This document shows positions 30,545 to 40,199 of a stretch of 64,000 bases of DNA, piece by piece; within the stretch, counting starts at the first letter, position 1; each line of letters opens with the position of its first letter. Under the pieces are notes generated by a model, which saw only the letters and a program-made list of their open reading frames with translations, made no database searches and was not told the DNA's origin. Source of the DNA: Chrysaora quinquecirrha (Eukaryota; Cnidaria; Scyphozoa; Semaeostomeae; Pelagiidae); the NCBI GenBank assembly GCA_014526335.1, contig JACTAT010000156.1:342840-406839 (forward strand), given 5' to 3'. The translations under genes were made by a program, and so were the position numbers.

Positions 30545-31293
30545 TATAGAATCTAATTTCTTGCGTTTCATGGACGACTGCTTTATTGCTCTACCTGAAG
30601 AAATTGATCCTGAAATTCTTCGCACCGCATTAAATGAATTAAATCCGTCAATACAGTTCACGATGGAAAATGGAGACAAAAATGCAAATGATACAGAATC
30701 AATAAATTTTTAGATATAAAGATTATTCTCCATGATGGTCAAAATATCAGCACAGACATTTATTACAAATCTACAAACCCCCATAAATACTTCAATTTCA
30801 ACAGTGCCCACCCATCTCATATTAAAAACACTATTCCTTACAACCTTGCAAAAAGAATTGTCGTATTCGTTTCAGATGAAACTTTAGTTGAACAACGCTT
30901 GAATGAACTGAAAACCTGGCTTATCGATTGTAATTACCTTTCAAATATAATTAAACAAGCATTCCATAGAGCAAAATGCAAGGACCCGCCCCTGAGAAAA
31001 AGAGCGAAGACGTCATTCCACTGGTTACAACATATCACCCTCAACTCCAATTCAACGAAGTTACGAAGACTATTACACTTTTATTTAAAAATATTAAAGA
31101 TCAAGACACAAAGAAGAAATTTTTAAACTCAAAACCAATCCTATCTTTTAAACAACCGGCAAACATCCCATCATTACTTACTTCAGCAAAATTTGTCTCC
31201 AACGCAACAACTAGCGTCAAACCAATGCCCGGTATTTTTCTTTGCAATCGAAAAATATGTAATCTTTGTTCGTTATATAGTCAGGGCTGTTAG
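30545..31293 (+). pseudogene. Penelope-like element, second subfamily (5'-truncated at RT motif C)
   Basis: Starts inside the RT at FLRFMDDCFIALPEEIDPE (motif C) directly after the 3' tail of the preceding copy. It continues with STDIYYKSTNPHKYFNFNSA and IKNTIPYNLAKRI, then KTWLIDCNYLSNIIKQAFHR and the start of the zinc-linker (CNRKICNLCSLYSQ), where homology stops. Two frameshifts. Amino acids differ from the neighbouring copies throughout, so this is a separate subfamily in the same head-to-tail arrangement. Confidence 0.75.
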
Positions 31294-32312
31294 CGGAACA
31301 ATCGTGCATTTTATGATACCAGCATGAAACTTGGTGAACCTACACAATCTGATGCGCTGAAAAAGATAGGCTCGGGACCCCAACTCAAAAATACCCCAAA
31401 ATGCTATTTTTAGCATGGGGTACTCGGTTCCAACCCTTTTTGAAGGCTCTTACTGTAAAAACCGTTCAAAAAACGATATCAGCATGAAACCCGGTATCCC
31501 AACATAGTTTGATGCGCTGAAAAAGATAGGGTCGAAACCCCAACTCAAAAATGCCCCAAAATGCTATTTTTAGCATGGGGTACTCGGTTCCAACCCTTTT
31601 GAAGGCTCTTACTGTAAAAACCGTTCAAATAACGATATCAGCATGAAACTCGGTATCCCAACATAGTTTGATGCGCTGAAAAAGATAGGGTCGAGACCCC
31701 AACTCAAAAATGCCCCAAAATGCTATATTTAGCATGGGGTATTCGGTTCCAGCCCTTTTTTCAGGCATTTACTGTAAATACCGTTCAAATTACGTTATTA
31801 GCATGAAACTCGGTATTCCAACACAGTTTGATGCGCTGAAAAAGATAGGGTCGAGACCCCAACCGATAAAATGCCCCAAAATGCTATTTTTAGCATGGAG
31901 TACTCGGTTCCAGCCCCTTTTGAAAGCTCTTTTTGTTAATACCGTTCAAATTAAGATATCAGCATGAAACTCGGTATTCGAACACAATTTAATGCGCTGA
32001 AAAAGATAGGATGCAGACCCCAAATAAAAATGCCCCTTTGTGCTATATTTAGAATGGGGTACTTTGACCCAGGCCCCTAACGGTGATATTGTTGTAACTT
32101 TGTTGGAATGAGTGATACCGTAATGAAACTTGGTCTACAGAGGCAGTTTGATGTGCTGAAAAATATAGGATGCAGACCCCAAACGAAAAATGTTCCTTTG
32201 TGCTATTTTAAAATGGGGTAATTGGTTCCAGACCTCCACGTAAGCTACAACAGTAGTTCTAATATGAATGGCACATGCATGAAACCTGGCGAAAAAGGGG
32301 TACTATGAGACG

Positions 32313-32900
32313 CTAAAAAGGATAGGATATGGACCACAACTGAGACATATTAATCTGGTCCACAAGTTCGTCCTTTTCTTCCTCAACGAACGTCAGTCGA
32401 CAGTCTTCGTAGACAATGTCAGATTTTGAGCTTTCTTTCCTGGTGATGTGTCCGAGCAACTTGACCTGTCTCTTTTTGATGGTTGGAAGCAGCTTTCGTT
32501 GGTAGGCTGCTGCTTGTTGCATGACCGTGATGTTGAACCCTTGCCTTGCTTGCGCTATTCTGGCCTTTATTTCTTCTCATGGTTTCCGGTCCTCCCTAAC
32601 GAAAGATCCAAGGATTTGAATAGCTAGACCTACTTTTGCTGCACGCCGTTTATATCAATCTTGCACTTGGGAACGTCTTTAAGCTTTGTTAGGACCATCG
32701 TCTCGTTTCTCTCTGTGTTAAGTGCCACTCGCCACCCCAGTATCATCATTCTCCTTGACGGAACAATCTACAAGCCTCTGTAGCGTCTGTGTCACAAGCG
32801 TATATGATGTTCATGATGTTAACACCACCGATTATTATGCCGTCGTGGTCTTCCAAAGGCCACAGGGTGTGTTAACTGTATAGATTGTTGCAGTCTGGCG
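32313..32900 (-). pseudogene. LINE reverse transcriptase relic inside FB3
   Basis: Minus-strand fragments in shifting frames: GGVNIMNIIYACDTDA (where a functional RT has YADDT), LGSFVREDRKP.EEIKARIAQA and KLLPTIKKRQVKLLGHITRKE. These match the order motif C, then the K-[Y]LGS..T.DG....EI..RI..A block, then the R..WLGH block of non-LTR retrotransposons. The second catalytic Asp is lost and stops are present. Confidence 0.6.
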
Positions 32901-33240
32901 ATTGTAACCAGCCTTGCCTTACACTACGCGTGATGGCAACCCTATCGGTCCGCTGATGTTATTACCATGTCGAATCACTGCCGTTTGATTGTAATACAGG
33001 GGCTGGAAAAAACGAAGGTCTTCGCGGACACCAACAGCATGAGATATCTGTGCATGAAGCGATCTAAAGATACGATGTTGACAGTAAAACAGAGATACAG
33101 ATCTTGGCTGATCTGGAAGGCCTGCTTTCATCGATTAATGGATGTACCTATTTCATGTTGCACGTCTTGTGTGATAGCCCTGAGGGCAAATTTGAATGTG
33201 TGGCTCGAGTATGATTGTTTGAAACTTCACGCACATGCTC
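32900..33240. other. Central FB3 sequence, no clear gene
   Basis: Both strands have frames of 70-100 codons but neither shows a domain I recognise. Probably further LINE-derived sequence. Confidence 0.3.
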
Positions 33241-34205
33241 CCGGTTTCTTTGGAATGGTTTCTTTACCTTATTAAACAGCCCCTTTTCGCAAAGTTTGAT
33301 GCCTGTATTACAATTTACAACAAAACTACTGTTAACAGCTTATTTACAGGTCTGTTACCAAATGGCCACAGGCTAAAAATAGCACAATTAACGGGTATTT
33401 TTCAATTTCGATCCATATTCTATCTTGATCGGGGTGTCGAACCACCTCTTTTTGCCAAGTTTTGTGTCTGTATTACAGTTTATAACACAACTACTGTTAT
33501 GCCGTACGTGGCAATTCGATACCAATTACCCCATTCTCAAAATAGCACAAAGGGGCATTTTTCAATTGTTGTCCATATCCTATCTTTTTTCAGCGTGTCA
33601 AACTACCCTTTTCACCAAGTTTGATCCATGTATTACATTTCATATTAGAATTACTATTATAGCTTTTGTAGAGGACTGATACCAATAAAAGCAGTCTAAA
33701 AATAGCACAAAGGGGCATTTTCATTTGGGGTCTGCATCCTATATTTTTAGCGCATGAAACTGTTTTGGAATACCGAGTTTCATGCTGATATCATAATTTG
33801 AACGGTATTTACAGTAAGAGCCTTCAAAAGGGGCTGGAACCGAGTAACCAATGCTAAAAATAGCATTTTGGGGCATTTTTTTGGGGTGTCAATCGAAAAG
33901 TTTTTAACGCATCAAACTGTGTTGGAATACCGAGTTTCATGCTGATATCGAAATTTTAACGGTATTACAGTAAGAGCCTTCAAAAAGGGCTGGGCCCAAG
34001 TACCGCATGCTAAAAACAGCATCTTAGGGCATTTTTGAGTTTGGGTCCCAACCCTATCTTTTTCAGCGCATCAAACTGTGTTGGAATACCGAGTTTCATG
34101 CTGATATCATAATTTGAAGGGTATTTACAGTAACAACTTTCAAAAGGGCTAGAACCGAGTACCCCATGCTAAAAAAGCATTTTGGGGCAGTTTTGAGTTG
34201 GGGTC

Positions 34206-34345
34206 TAATGGCATTCTTGAGTCGATTTCTATTGTTACACGTTTTCCATTGTTCAAGCGTTTGTTAGTCAGTGAGTTAGTTAGTTAGTTAGTTAGTGACA
34301 CGCCATTCCACACCAATATGTTCGAATTCTTCGAACATAAAAATA
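34206..34345. repeat. Dispersed 140-bp repeat, copy 2
   Basis: Same segment order as 22785-22935, with a (GTTA)n tract instead of (GTGA)n. It is followed by ATAAAAATAGCAACGC and TGTCCGAAGGACA, a palindrome that recurs near 35190. Confidence 0.65.
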
Positions 34346-34374
34346 GCAACGCTATCGCAATGTCCGAAGGACAA

Positions 34375-34740
34375 TAATCGATATCGTAATCGTCATCATC
34401 ATCATGGAAATCGTTATCATCATAATAATCATTATCATTATTGTCATCTTCATCATCATAATCATAATAATCATCATCACAATCATCATCATCATAATCG
34501 ACGCAACAATCATCATTATGTCGTTCTCGTCATCAGCGATATCAACATCATGATCATGATCATCGTCATCATTCTCATCATCATCAATCATGGTGATGAC
34601 AATGATTATCATGATGACAATATTCAACGTGATCATCATCACCATCATAATCATCATCAACGCAACAATCATCTTTATGTCATTATGTCATTCTCAATAT
34701 TATCATCAATATCATCAGCATCATCATTCATAAGCATTAT
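34375..34740. repeat. (ATC)n-rich microsatellite
   Basis: Interrupted CATCATCAT/ATAATCATC repeats. His-rich and Met/Ile-rich frames here are artefacts. Similar tracts occur in FB5 (46880-47400 and 51410-51625). Confidence 0.9.
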
Positions 34741-35820
34741 GATAATAGTGAGTCAAACTCGTTTTGTCCATGTAGCCAGCCGCCCTAACCAAACCTTGGA
34801 TTACCCCCCGGAGAGACAACAAACCGAAAATATAATCAGTAAATATTTGGAAGGCAACCGAGTCACAACTGATTTTACATAATTTAATCAATAAGTTACT
34901 CTGATTCGGGAATCTTATCGACAACTACTGAGTCACACCCTAATTGGACAAAAAAATCAAATTATCTTAATAAGAACTTCGAAAACTTCTGCCAAATACT
35001 CGACCACAATGATTCATGCACTTGTTTACAAATTCCGTAATTGTCAAATAGTTAGTTTTCATGATGACCAATTACGGCGACTTCAAAGTTTACCGCCTCA
35101 TATTTGTGACTCATCTATTGTTACGAGTTTGGCAGGAAAAAGCGTCTACACATACATACATTCATGCCTTCCACGAACACCCTCTCATTATGTCCTTCGG
35201 ACATAAAAAGGTAGTTCTACTACAATGAATGGTAAATATAAGGGCTAATTTTCACAGCTAACTTGTGACTGAATATAACGACTGAATATAACGACTAAAT
35301 AACGGCTGAATAACGACTAAATATAACGGCTGAATAACGGATTTTGCGTCTCTTACTACTTCCTAATGTTTTTCTTGCGTCTCTTAAATCTAAATCTAAA
35401 AGTCCAGGACCCCCCTTTTATACCCAAGATACAACAAAATTAACATAACACAAATAAGGTAAGGATATGTCCAAAAATGGTTTCTTATTGTTTAATGTCC
35501 CATCGACTTCTGCTTCTTCATCGATTGCACCACAAGTGTGCAAGATTACACCTCGACTAAAAAACTCTTCTTGGAGCAAGCAACACTGTGAGTCTAGATA
35601 TATGTCTAAGCGCCTCCGCAATACAACAGGTAGTTTGAGATACCGGAAAGATACGATACAGACACCAACTAAGAAATTCCCCCTCGTGCTATTTTTAGAC
35701 CGGGGATATAGGTACCAGACCAGTAATTAAGCTATTAAAGTAGTTCTTATATAAATTGTAATACATGCAAGGGGTTAGTTTACGACGCTGAAAAGATAGG
35801 ATATGGACCCCAACTAAGAA
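34741..35820. other. No gene seen; short AACGACTGAATAT tandem repeats and a 160-bp-repeat fragment
   Basis: 35255-35345 holds six or so degenerate copies of TAACGACTGAATA. 35650-35820 resembles one unit of the FB3 repeat (GACGCTGAAAAGATAGGATA, GGACCCCAACT), interrupted by the start of FB4. The 87-codon frame from 35467 has no recognisable feature. Confidence 0.45.
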
Positions 35821-35869
35821 ATTCCTGAGTAGAGGAAAAGGGCCAGTATGGATGCACAAAGGATGCCGC

Positions 35870-36130
35870 CACCACATGACCTGTCAATGAAACCCATGCA
35901 ACCTGTCAATCAAAATCATGTGACATGTCAATCAAAATCACGTGACCTGTCAATCAAAACTATGTGACTGTCAATCATAACTATGTGACCTGTCAATTAA
36001 ACACATGATCTGTCAATCAAAATTACATGATTGGTCAATCAAATGCACATGATCTGTCAATCGATATCACAAGATATGTCAGTCAAAATCACTTGATATA
36101 TCAATCATATTCACATGATACGTCAATCTA
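35870..36130. repeat. Outer minisatellite of FB4, left arm
   Basis: About a dozen degenerate 20-22 bp units of the form CACGTGACCTGTCAATCAAA. The mirror copy is at 38555-38700 with fewer, better conserved units. Confidence 0.8.
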
Positions 36131-36501
36131 AATCTTGTTTTAACGTAGTTTCTCTTTAATTCTAAACTTGCTTTTTTCTGCCTCAGTTTTATACAGTCTT
36201 ACTTTGATCCAGAGTTGACAATACATAACAACGAATTCGGCATTTTGTTTGAAACCCCAGACCGCAGGTAAAACGTTGCTTTGATAAAGATTTCACAATA
36301 CTGTTATTTACTTTTGATTTTTATTCATAGATGATCACACCAATCACACAATAAAAAATACAAACTTTTTTCACCATTATGATATTATTAGTTTTCATGT
36401 TTATTTGATTAACAATCATATTTACATAAGTTGATTTTTTAGTTTGATATGCAAAATCCGCTTTGGTTTTTTTTTGTAAACTGTTTGCATCCAGGTTTCT
36501 A

Positions 36502-36744
36502 ACTGCGTCAAAATGACATCATCATGATCGTCATCTGTTGTTTTTTCGTCATCTGCATCCATTGCTGTCTGACGCATGATTTAGATCTTTCTTTTATCAA
36601 TAGCATAGTGAAAGGCTTCTTCAAAACTCATACCATTTTCTTCCTTTGCTTTTCTCATGGTTTCAATGACTGCTTGCAAGCATAACAGTCCAGACATTTT
36701 GTAGTGGATTTCATCATCCTCCTCCTCGTCATCATCATCATCAT

Positions 36745-36791
<47 letters not shown>

Positions 36792-36952
36792 ACACGTTAG
36801 TCGTCATCATTATCATAATCATCACCATTTTCACTGACTATTTCACTGTCCAGATCAAATTCATCTTTTACAGATTTCAAGTCTTTGTAACAACTTTTGT
36901 GTTTGTTCTTCAAATGCCGATTTAGATTACTCTTGTTATTGAAATGGCTATC
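36502..36952 (-). pseudogene. Left-arm copy of the FB4 zinc-finger gene (truncated, deleted)
   Basis: Reverse-strand counterpart of the gene at 37560-38120. It lacks the first eight codons, including the two finger cysteines, because the arm homology starts at GATAGCC. It also has an internal deletion corresponding to about 37859-37944 (86 bp), which shifts the frame. The acidic run and the last helical segment are recognisable. Confidence 0.75.
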
Positions 36953-37325
36953 AAGACTATAGTCCGGACTATAGTCCTCGCCTAGTCCCTGCCTAGTCTC
37001 TGCCTAGTCTTCACTTAGTCTTTGCCTTTTCACACGAAATTTGAGGAATGACTATAGTCTTTAGTCATTCAAGACTATAGTCTGGATTATAATCCTCATT
37101 TAATCTCTACCTAATCTCTACCTAGTCCTCACATAGTCTTTACCTTTTTGCGTGCAATTCGGTGAATGACTATAGTCTTTGCTTAGTCTAGACTATAGTC
37201 TTTGCTTAGTCCAAAGCTATTCTCTACCAAATCAACGCTTAATGTCTTTACCTTTTTGCACGTAATTCGATGAATGACTATAGCAGCTATAGTCCTTGCT
37301 TAGGGCGGGCTATAGTCCTCGTTGC
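36953..37325. repeat. GACTATAGTC-type palindromic satellite
   Basis: Repeated words GACTATAGTC, CTTTGCCTTTT and CTAGTCT with about 120-bp higher-order spacing. Fills the FB4 centre. Confidence 0.7.
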
Positions 37326-37362
37326 TCAGTTGCTCTACCCATTTTATCCGCACCTTAGTGAT

Positions 37363-37464
37363 ACTATGTCACAGCTTACGGGCACAGATTTAAATAAAAC
37401 AGCTTTTTCGTAAAAAGCATGTTTTTAGACCATTTAAATCTGTGCCCATAAGCTGTGACATAGT
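37363..37464. mobile_element. 102-bp hairpin element (tiny MITE)
   Basis: Arms 37363-37395 and 37432-37464 are 33-bp inverted repeats with one mismatch, starting ACTATGTCACAGCTTA, with a 36-bp loop. It lies just upstream of the zinc-finger gene. Confidence 0.6.
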
Positions 37465-37559
37465 AAGGTTCAAATAACAGCACGTGTTCAAATTTTGATT
37501 AGTTGCTCATCACATTTTTGAAGAGAGAAGGCAAGCTGTTAAGAAACGTTCTTTGAGAG

Positions 37560-37744
37560 ATGGCTTTTGAATGTGGATTTTGCGATAGCCATTTCAATAA
37601 CAAGAGTAATCTAAATCGGCATTTGAAGAACAAACACAAAAGTTGTTACAAAGACTTGAAATCTGTAAAAGATGAATTTGATCTGGACAGTGAAATAGTC
37701 AGTGAAAATGGTGATGATTATGATAATGATGACGACTATCGTGT

Positions 37745-37788
<44 letters not shown>

Positions 37789-38120
37789 ATGATGATGATG
37801 ATGACGAGGAGGAGGATGATGAAATCCCACTACGAAATGTCTGGACTGTTATGCTTGCTGAAGTTGAAGATTATGAAGATATTATACAAGTTTTCAAGAG
37901 GAATTTTATATACTGCAAAAGTTTCGAACGTGATGAAGTTGTCAAAGCAGTCATTGAAACCATGAGAAAGGCAAAGGAAGAAGATGGTATGAGTTTTGAA
38001 GAAGCCTTTCACTATGCTATTGATAAAAGAAAGTTCTTAATCATTCGTCAGACAGCAATGGATGCAGATGATGAAAATGCAACAGACGACGATGATGATG
38101 ATGTCTTTTTGACGCAGTAA
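37560..38120 (+). CDS. Acidic single C2H2 zinc-finger protein encoded in FB4 (186 aa)
   Basis: Complete frame from ATG 37560 to TAA 38120. Residues 5-26 form one C2H2 finger, CGFCDSHFNNKSNLNRHLKNKH (C-x2-C-x12-H-x4-H). Residues about 45-95 are almost all Asp/Glu, including a long Asp run from a GAT microsatellite. The last 90 residues look helical (VFKRNFIYCKSFERDE, EAVIETMRKAKEE-like) and end in another Asp run. The finger suggests nucleic-acid binding; nothing shows a transposase. It is the only intact gene in FB4. The mirror copy is broken, so the gene may be either an element-encoded factor or a captured host gene. Family not recognised. Confidence 0.6.
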
Positions 38121-38554
38121 CAAACCTGGATGTGAACAACTCTGCTTTTTTCCTAAGATCTCCAAACACTGATTTGTGAAAAGATTCTGATGAGAAATAA
38201 TGTTTACAAAAACAAAACGGATTTTGCATATCAAACTAAAAAATCAACGTATATAGATATGATTGTTAATCGAATAAACATGAAAGCTAATAATATCATA
38301 TTGGTGAAAAGCGTGTTTGCATTTTTTTATTGTGTGATCATCTATGAACTAAAATCAAAAGTAAAGAACAGTATTGTGAAATCATTATCGGAGCAACATT
38401 TGTACCTGCTGTCTGAATTTTGAAACAATGCGCCGAAAACATTCTTATGTATTATCAACTCTGGATCAAAGTAAGATTGTACCAAACTGAGGCAGAACAA
38501 AAGCGAGGCAAAGTTAAAGAGAGACTACGTGAAAACAAGATTCAGATTTACGTA

Positions 38555-38700
38555 TCGTGTGATTTGATTGACATATCACGTGATTTTGATTGACAGGGCA
38601 CGTGCATTTGATTGACAGGTCACGTGATTTTGATTAACAGGTCACGTTACTTTGATTGACAGGTCACGTGACTTTGATTGACAGGTCACGTGGTGGCCGC
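38555..38700. repeat. Outer minisatellite of FB4, right arm
   Basis: Six to seven units of TTTGATTGACAGGTCACGTG (about 21-22 bp), each with the CACGTG palindrome. Mirror image of 35870-36130. Confidence 0.85.
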
Positions 38701-38743
38701 ATCCTTTGTGCACCCGTACCCGCGTTTTCCTCTACTCAGGAAT

Positions 38744-38970
38744 GAACACGAGTGAATACAAGTCGAACACAAGTGAACACGAGTGAACACAAGTCGAACA
38801 AGAGTGAACACGAATGAACACGAGTCATACACAAGTGAAGACGAGTCGCAAACGAGTGAATACGAGTGAATACGAGTCAAACACGAACGAGTACACGAGT
38901 CAAATGCGAGTGAAAATGAGTAAAAACAAGCGAGTACGAATGAAAAAGAATAAAAATTTTGAACACGAGT
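38744..38970. repeat. GAACACGAGTGAA minisatellite
   Basis: Degenerate 10-12 bp units GAACACGAGT/GAACACAAGT. A related array lies at 51195-51275. Confidence 0.8.
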
Positions 38971-39540
38971 GGCAAAGATGTAAAAATGGTACAATTTTGG
39001 TACAATTTGGTACAATGGTGCAATTTTTGATTATCAATGAAGTGCATCCGTCAATATAAGGGACAGCGACCTGCTAGTACTTGCGTATCCAGGCGTACCT
39101 TAAATCAACAATCAAACGTCCTTTCCCTGTAGTAAAGCAACGCCCCACTAAAATAAATATCCCAATTTCGAAGTAAGGTTCAGGGGTTTTCCTGATTCAT
39201 GAAATTCAAACTAATTTCTTTTGATTTTTAAAATTTGGAAATCGCGTTAACATAACAAATAGGCCTAATAACAAATATTAGATAGTCAAAAATTAAGATT
39301 TATGTCTTCTATATACGAACATACATTTTCATTTCATTTGTTTATGGAGAGTAACCCTACAGCAATGTGCTGGTTTTCAAGGGGCTCTCCATTTAACTAC
39401 TTACATTATAATTACTTAGTAAGAAAACATATTTTGAAATCCTAATGTACTACATTATCATAATTATTTACAAATTAGATTTCAAAGAAAATCTAAGTTC
39501 AAAGAAAAGATGCAGGATAATTTAACAGCAATCAGAGATC
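38971..39540. other. No gene seen; probable LINE 3' untranslated region at its right
   Basis: AT-rich with no domain-bearing frame. The right part (about 39300-39544) directly follows the LINE stop on the minus strand and is likely its 3' UTR. Confidence 0.4.
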
Positions 39541-39544
39541 TTAT

Positions 39545-40199
39545 CTAAACGGTCGTTTTAAAGGAATTCAACGATGAGGCAGATTTTGACTCAGCTGAGA
39601 GGCAATTCCAGTGTTTATCTCCTCTATATGAAAAACATTTTTGACCATTTGCAGTTTTCATTAGTGGCAACCGCAGGTCAGTTGATGTATTTCGTAGTGT
39701 GTGTAAGGACTCATGTGAATTTCTCACAAAAAGCTCTTTTAAATACGGGGGAGCAATACCATTTAGGGATTTCAAGACCATAATCTTGGTCTCGGAATCA
39801 ATCAATTCTTTGATTGTCTTCCAACCGAGATGTCTGATTATTGGTGCAGCTTCAGCGTCATAACTGCTTCCGGTAACTATTCTGGCCGCTCTATTTTGGA
39901 GTTTCTGTAAGCGGCAAATTTCTGTGGAATTACAGCAACCCCAAACTGAACAGCAGTATCGGAAATGCGGTTCGATTATACTCCTGTATAAATTGATTAA
40001 ATAGGTCGATGGTAGGTAATTTTTTGAATGTTTAAGGAGACCAATAGCCTTGGAGACCTTTGAGGAGATATGTTGTATTTGCTCCTTCCAGTCAAGGTTT
40101 TGGTCAATTTGCACTCCGAGATATTTTGTCTTTTGAACGACCTCTAAACTCTTACCCTGGATTTTGAGATCAAGTTTTTCTTCCCATCGTTTCACGATA
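39545..40199 (-). pseudogene. CR1-like LINE, C-terminal part of reverse transcriptase ORF2
   Basis: Open from about 40195 to a stop at 39545. Contains KTKYLGVQIDQNLDWKEQI, the block that follows RT motif D in CR1/Jockey-type elements, then LYRSIIEPHFRYCCSVWG, LQKLQNRAARIVTG and a C-terminus ending LNSFKTTV. The upstream part of the same ORF resumes at 42279, beyond a nested LINE. The break lies between CSKSK and KRWEEKLDL. Confidence 0.8.

Larger units (their letters stand above)
31313..34205. mobile_element. Foldback structure FB3 with 160-bp tandem repeats in the arms
   Basis: Left arm 31313-32340 has about six units with landmark GATGCGCTGAAAAAGATAGG at 31351, 31511, 31670, 31830, 31991 and a variant near 32150 (period 159-161 bp). 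Right arm about 33240-34205 has the same unit in reverse complement. Each unit contains a TGCTATTTTTAGCATGGGG palindrome-rich segment. The centre (32340-33230) holds a dead LINE reverse transcriptase. Confidence 0.75.
35821..38743. mobile_element. Foldback structure FB4 carrying a zinc-finger gene in each arm
   Basis: Left arm 35821-36952 and right arm 37584-38743 are inverted copies of about 1.13-1.16 kb. The outer ends match: ATTCCTGAGTAGAGGAAAA on the left and its complement on the right. Inward from each end comes a tandem CACGTGACYTGTCAATCAAA repeat, then AT-rich sequence, then a C2H2 zinc-finger gene read away from the centre. The centre (36953-37583) holds an ACTATAGTC satellite and a small hairpin element. 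The element inserted into a fragment of the FB3 repeat. No target duplication is clear. Confidence 0.8.

Noticed and set aside
35467..35730. 87-codon frame as a gene
   Set aside because: No domain, stops in related sequence, and its end overlaps a fragment of the FB3 repeat.
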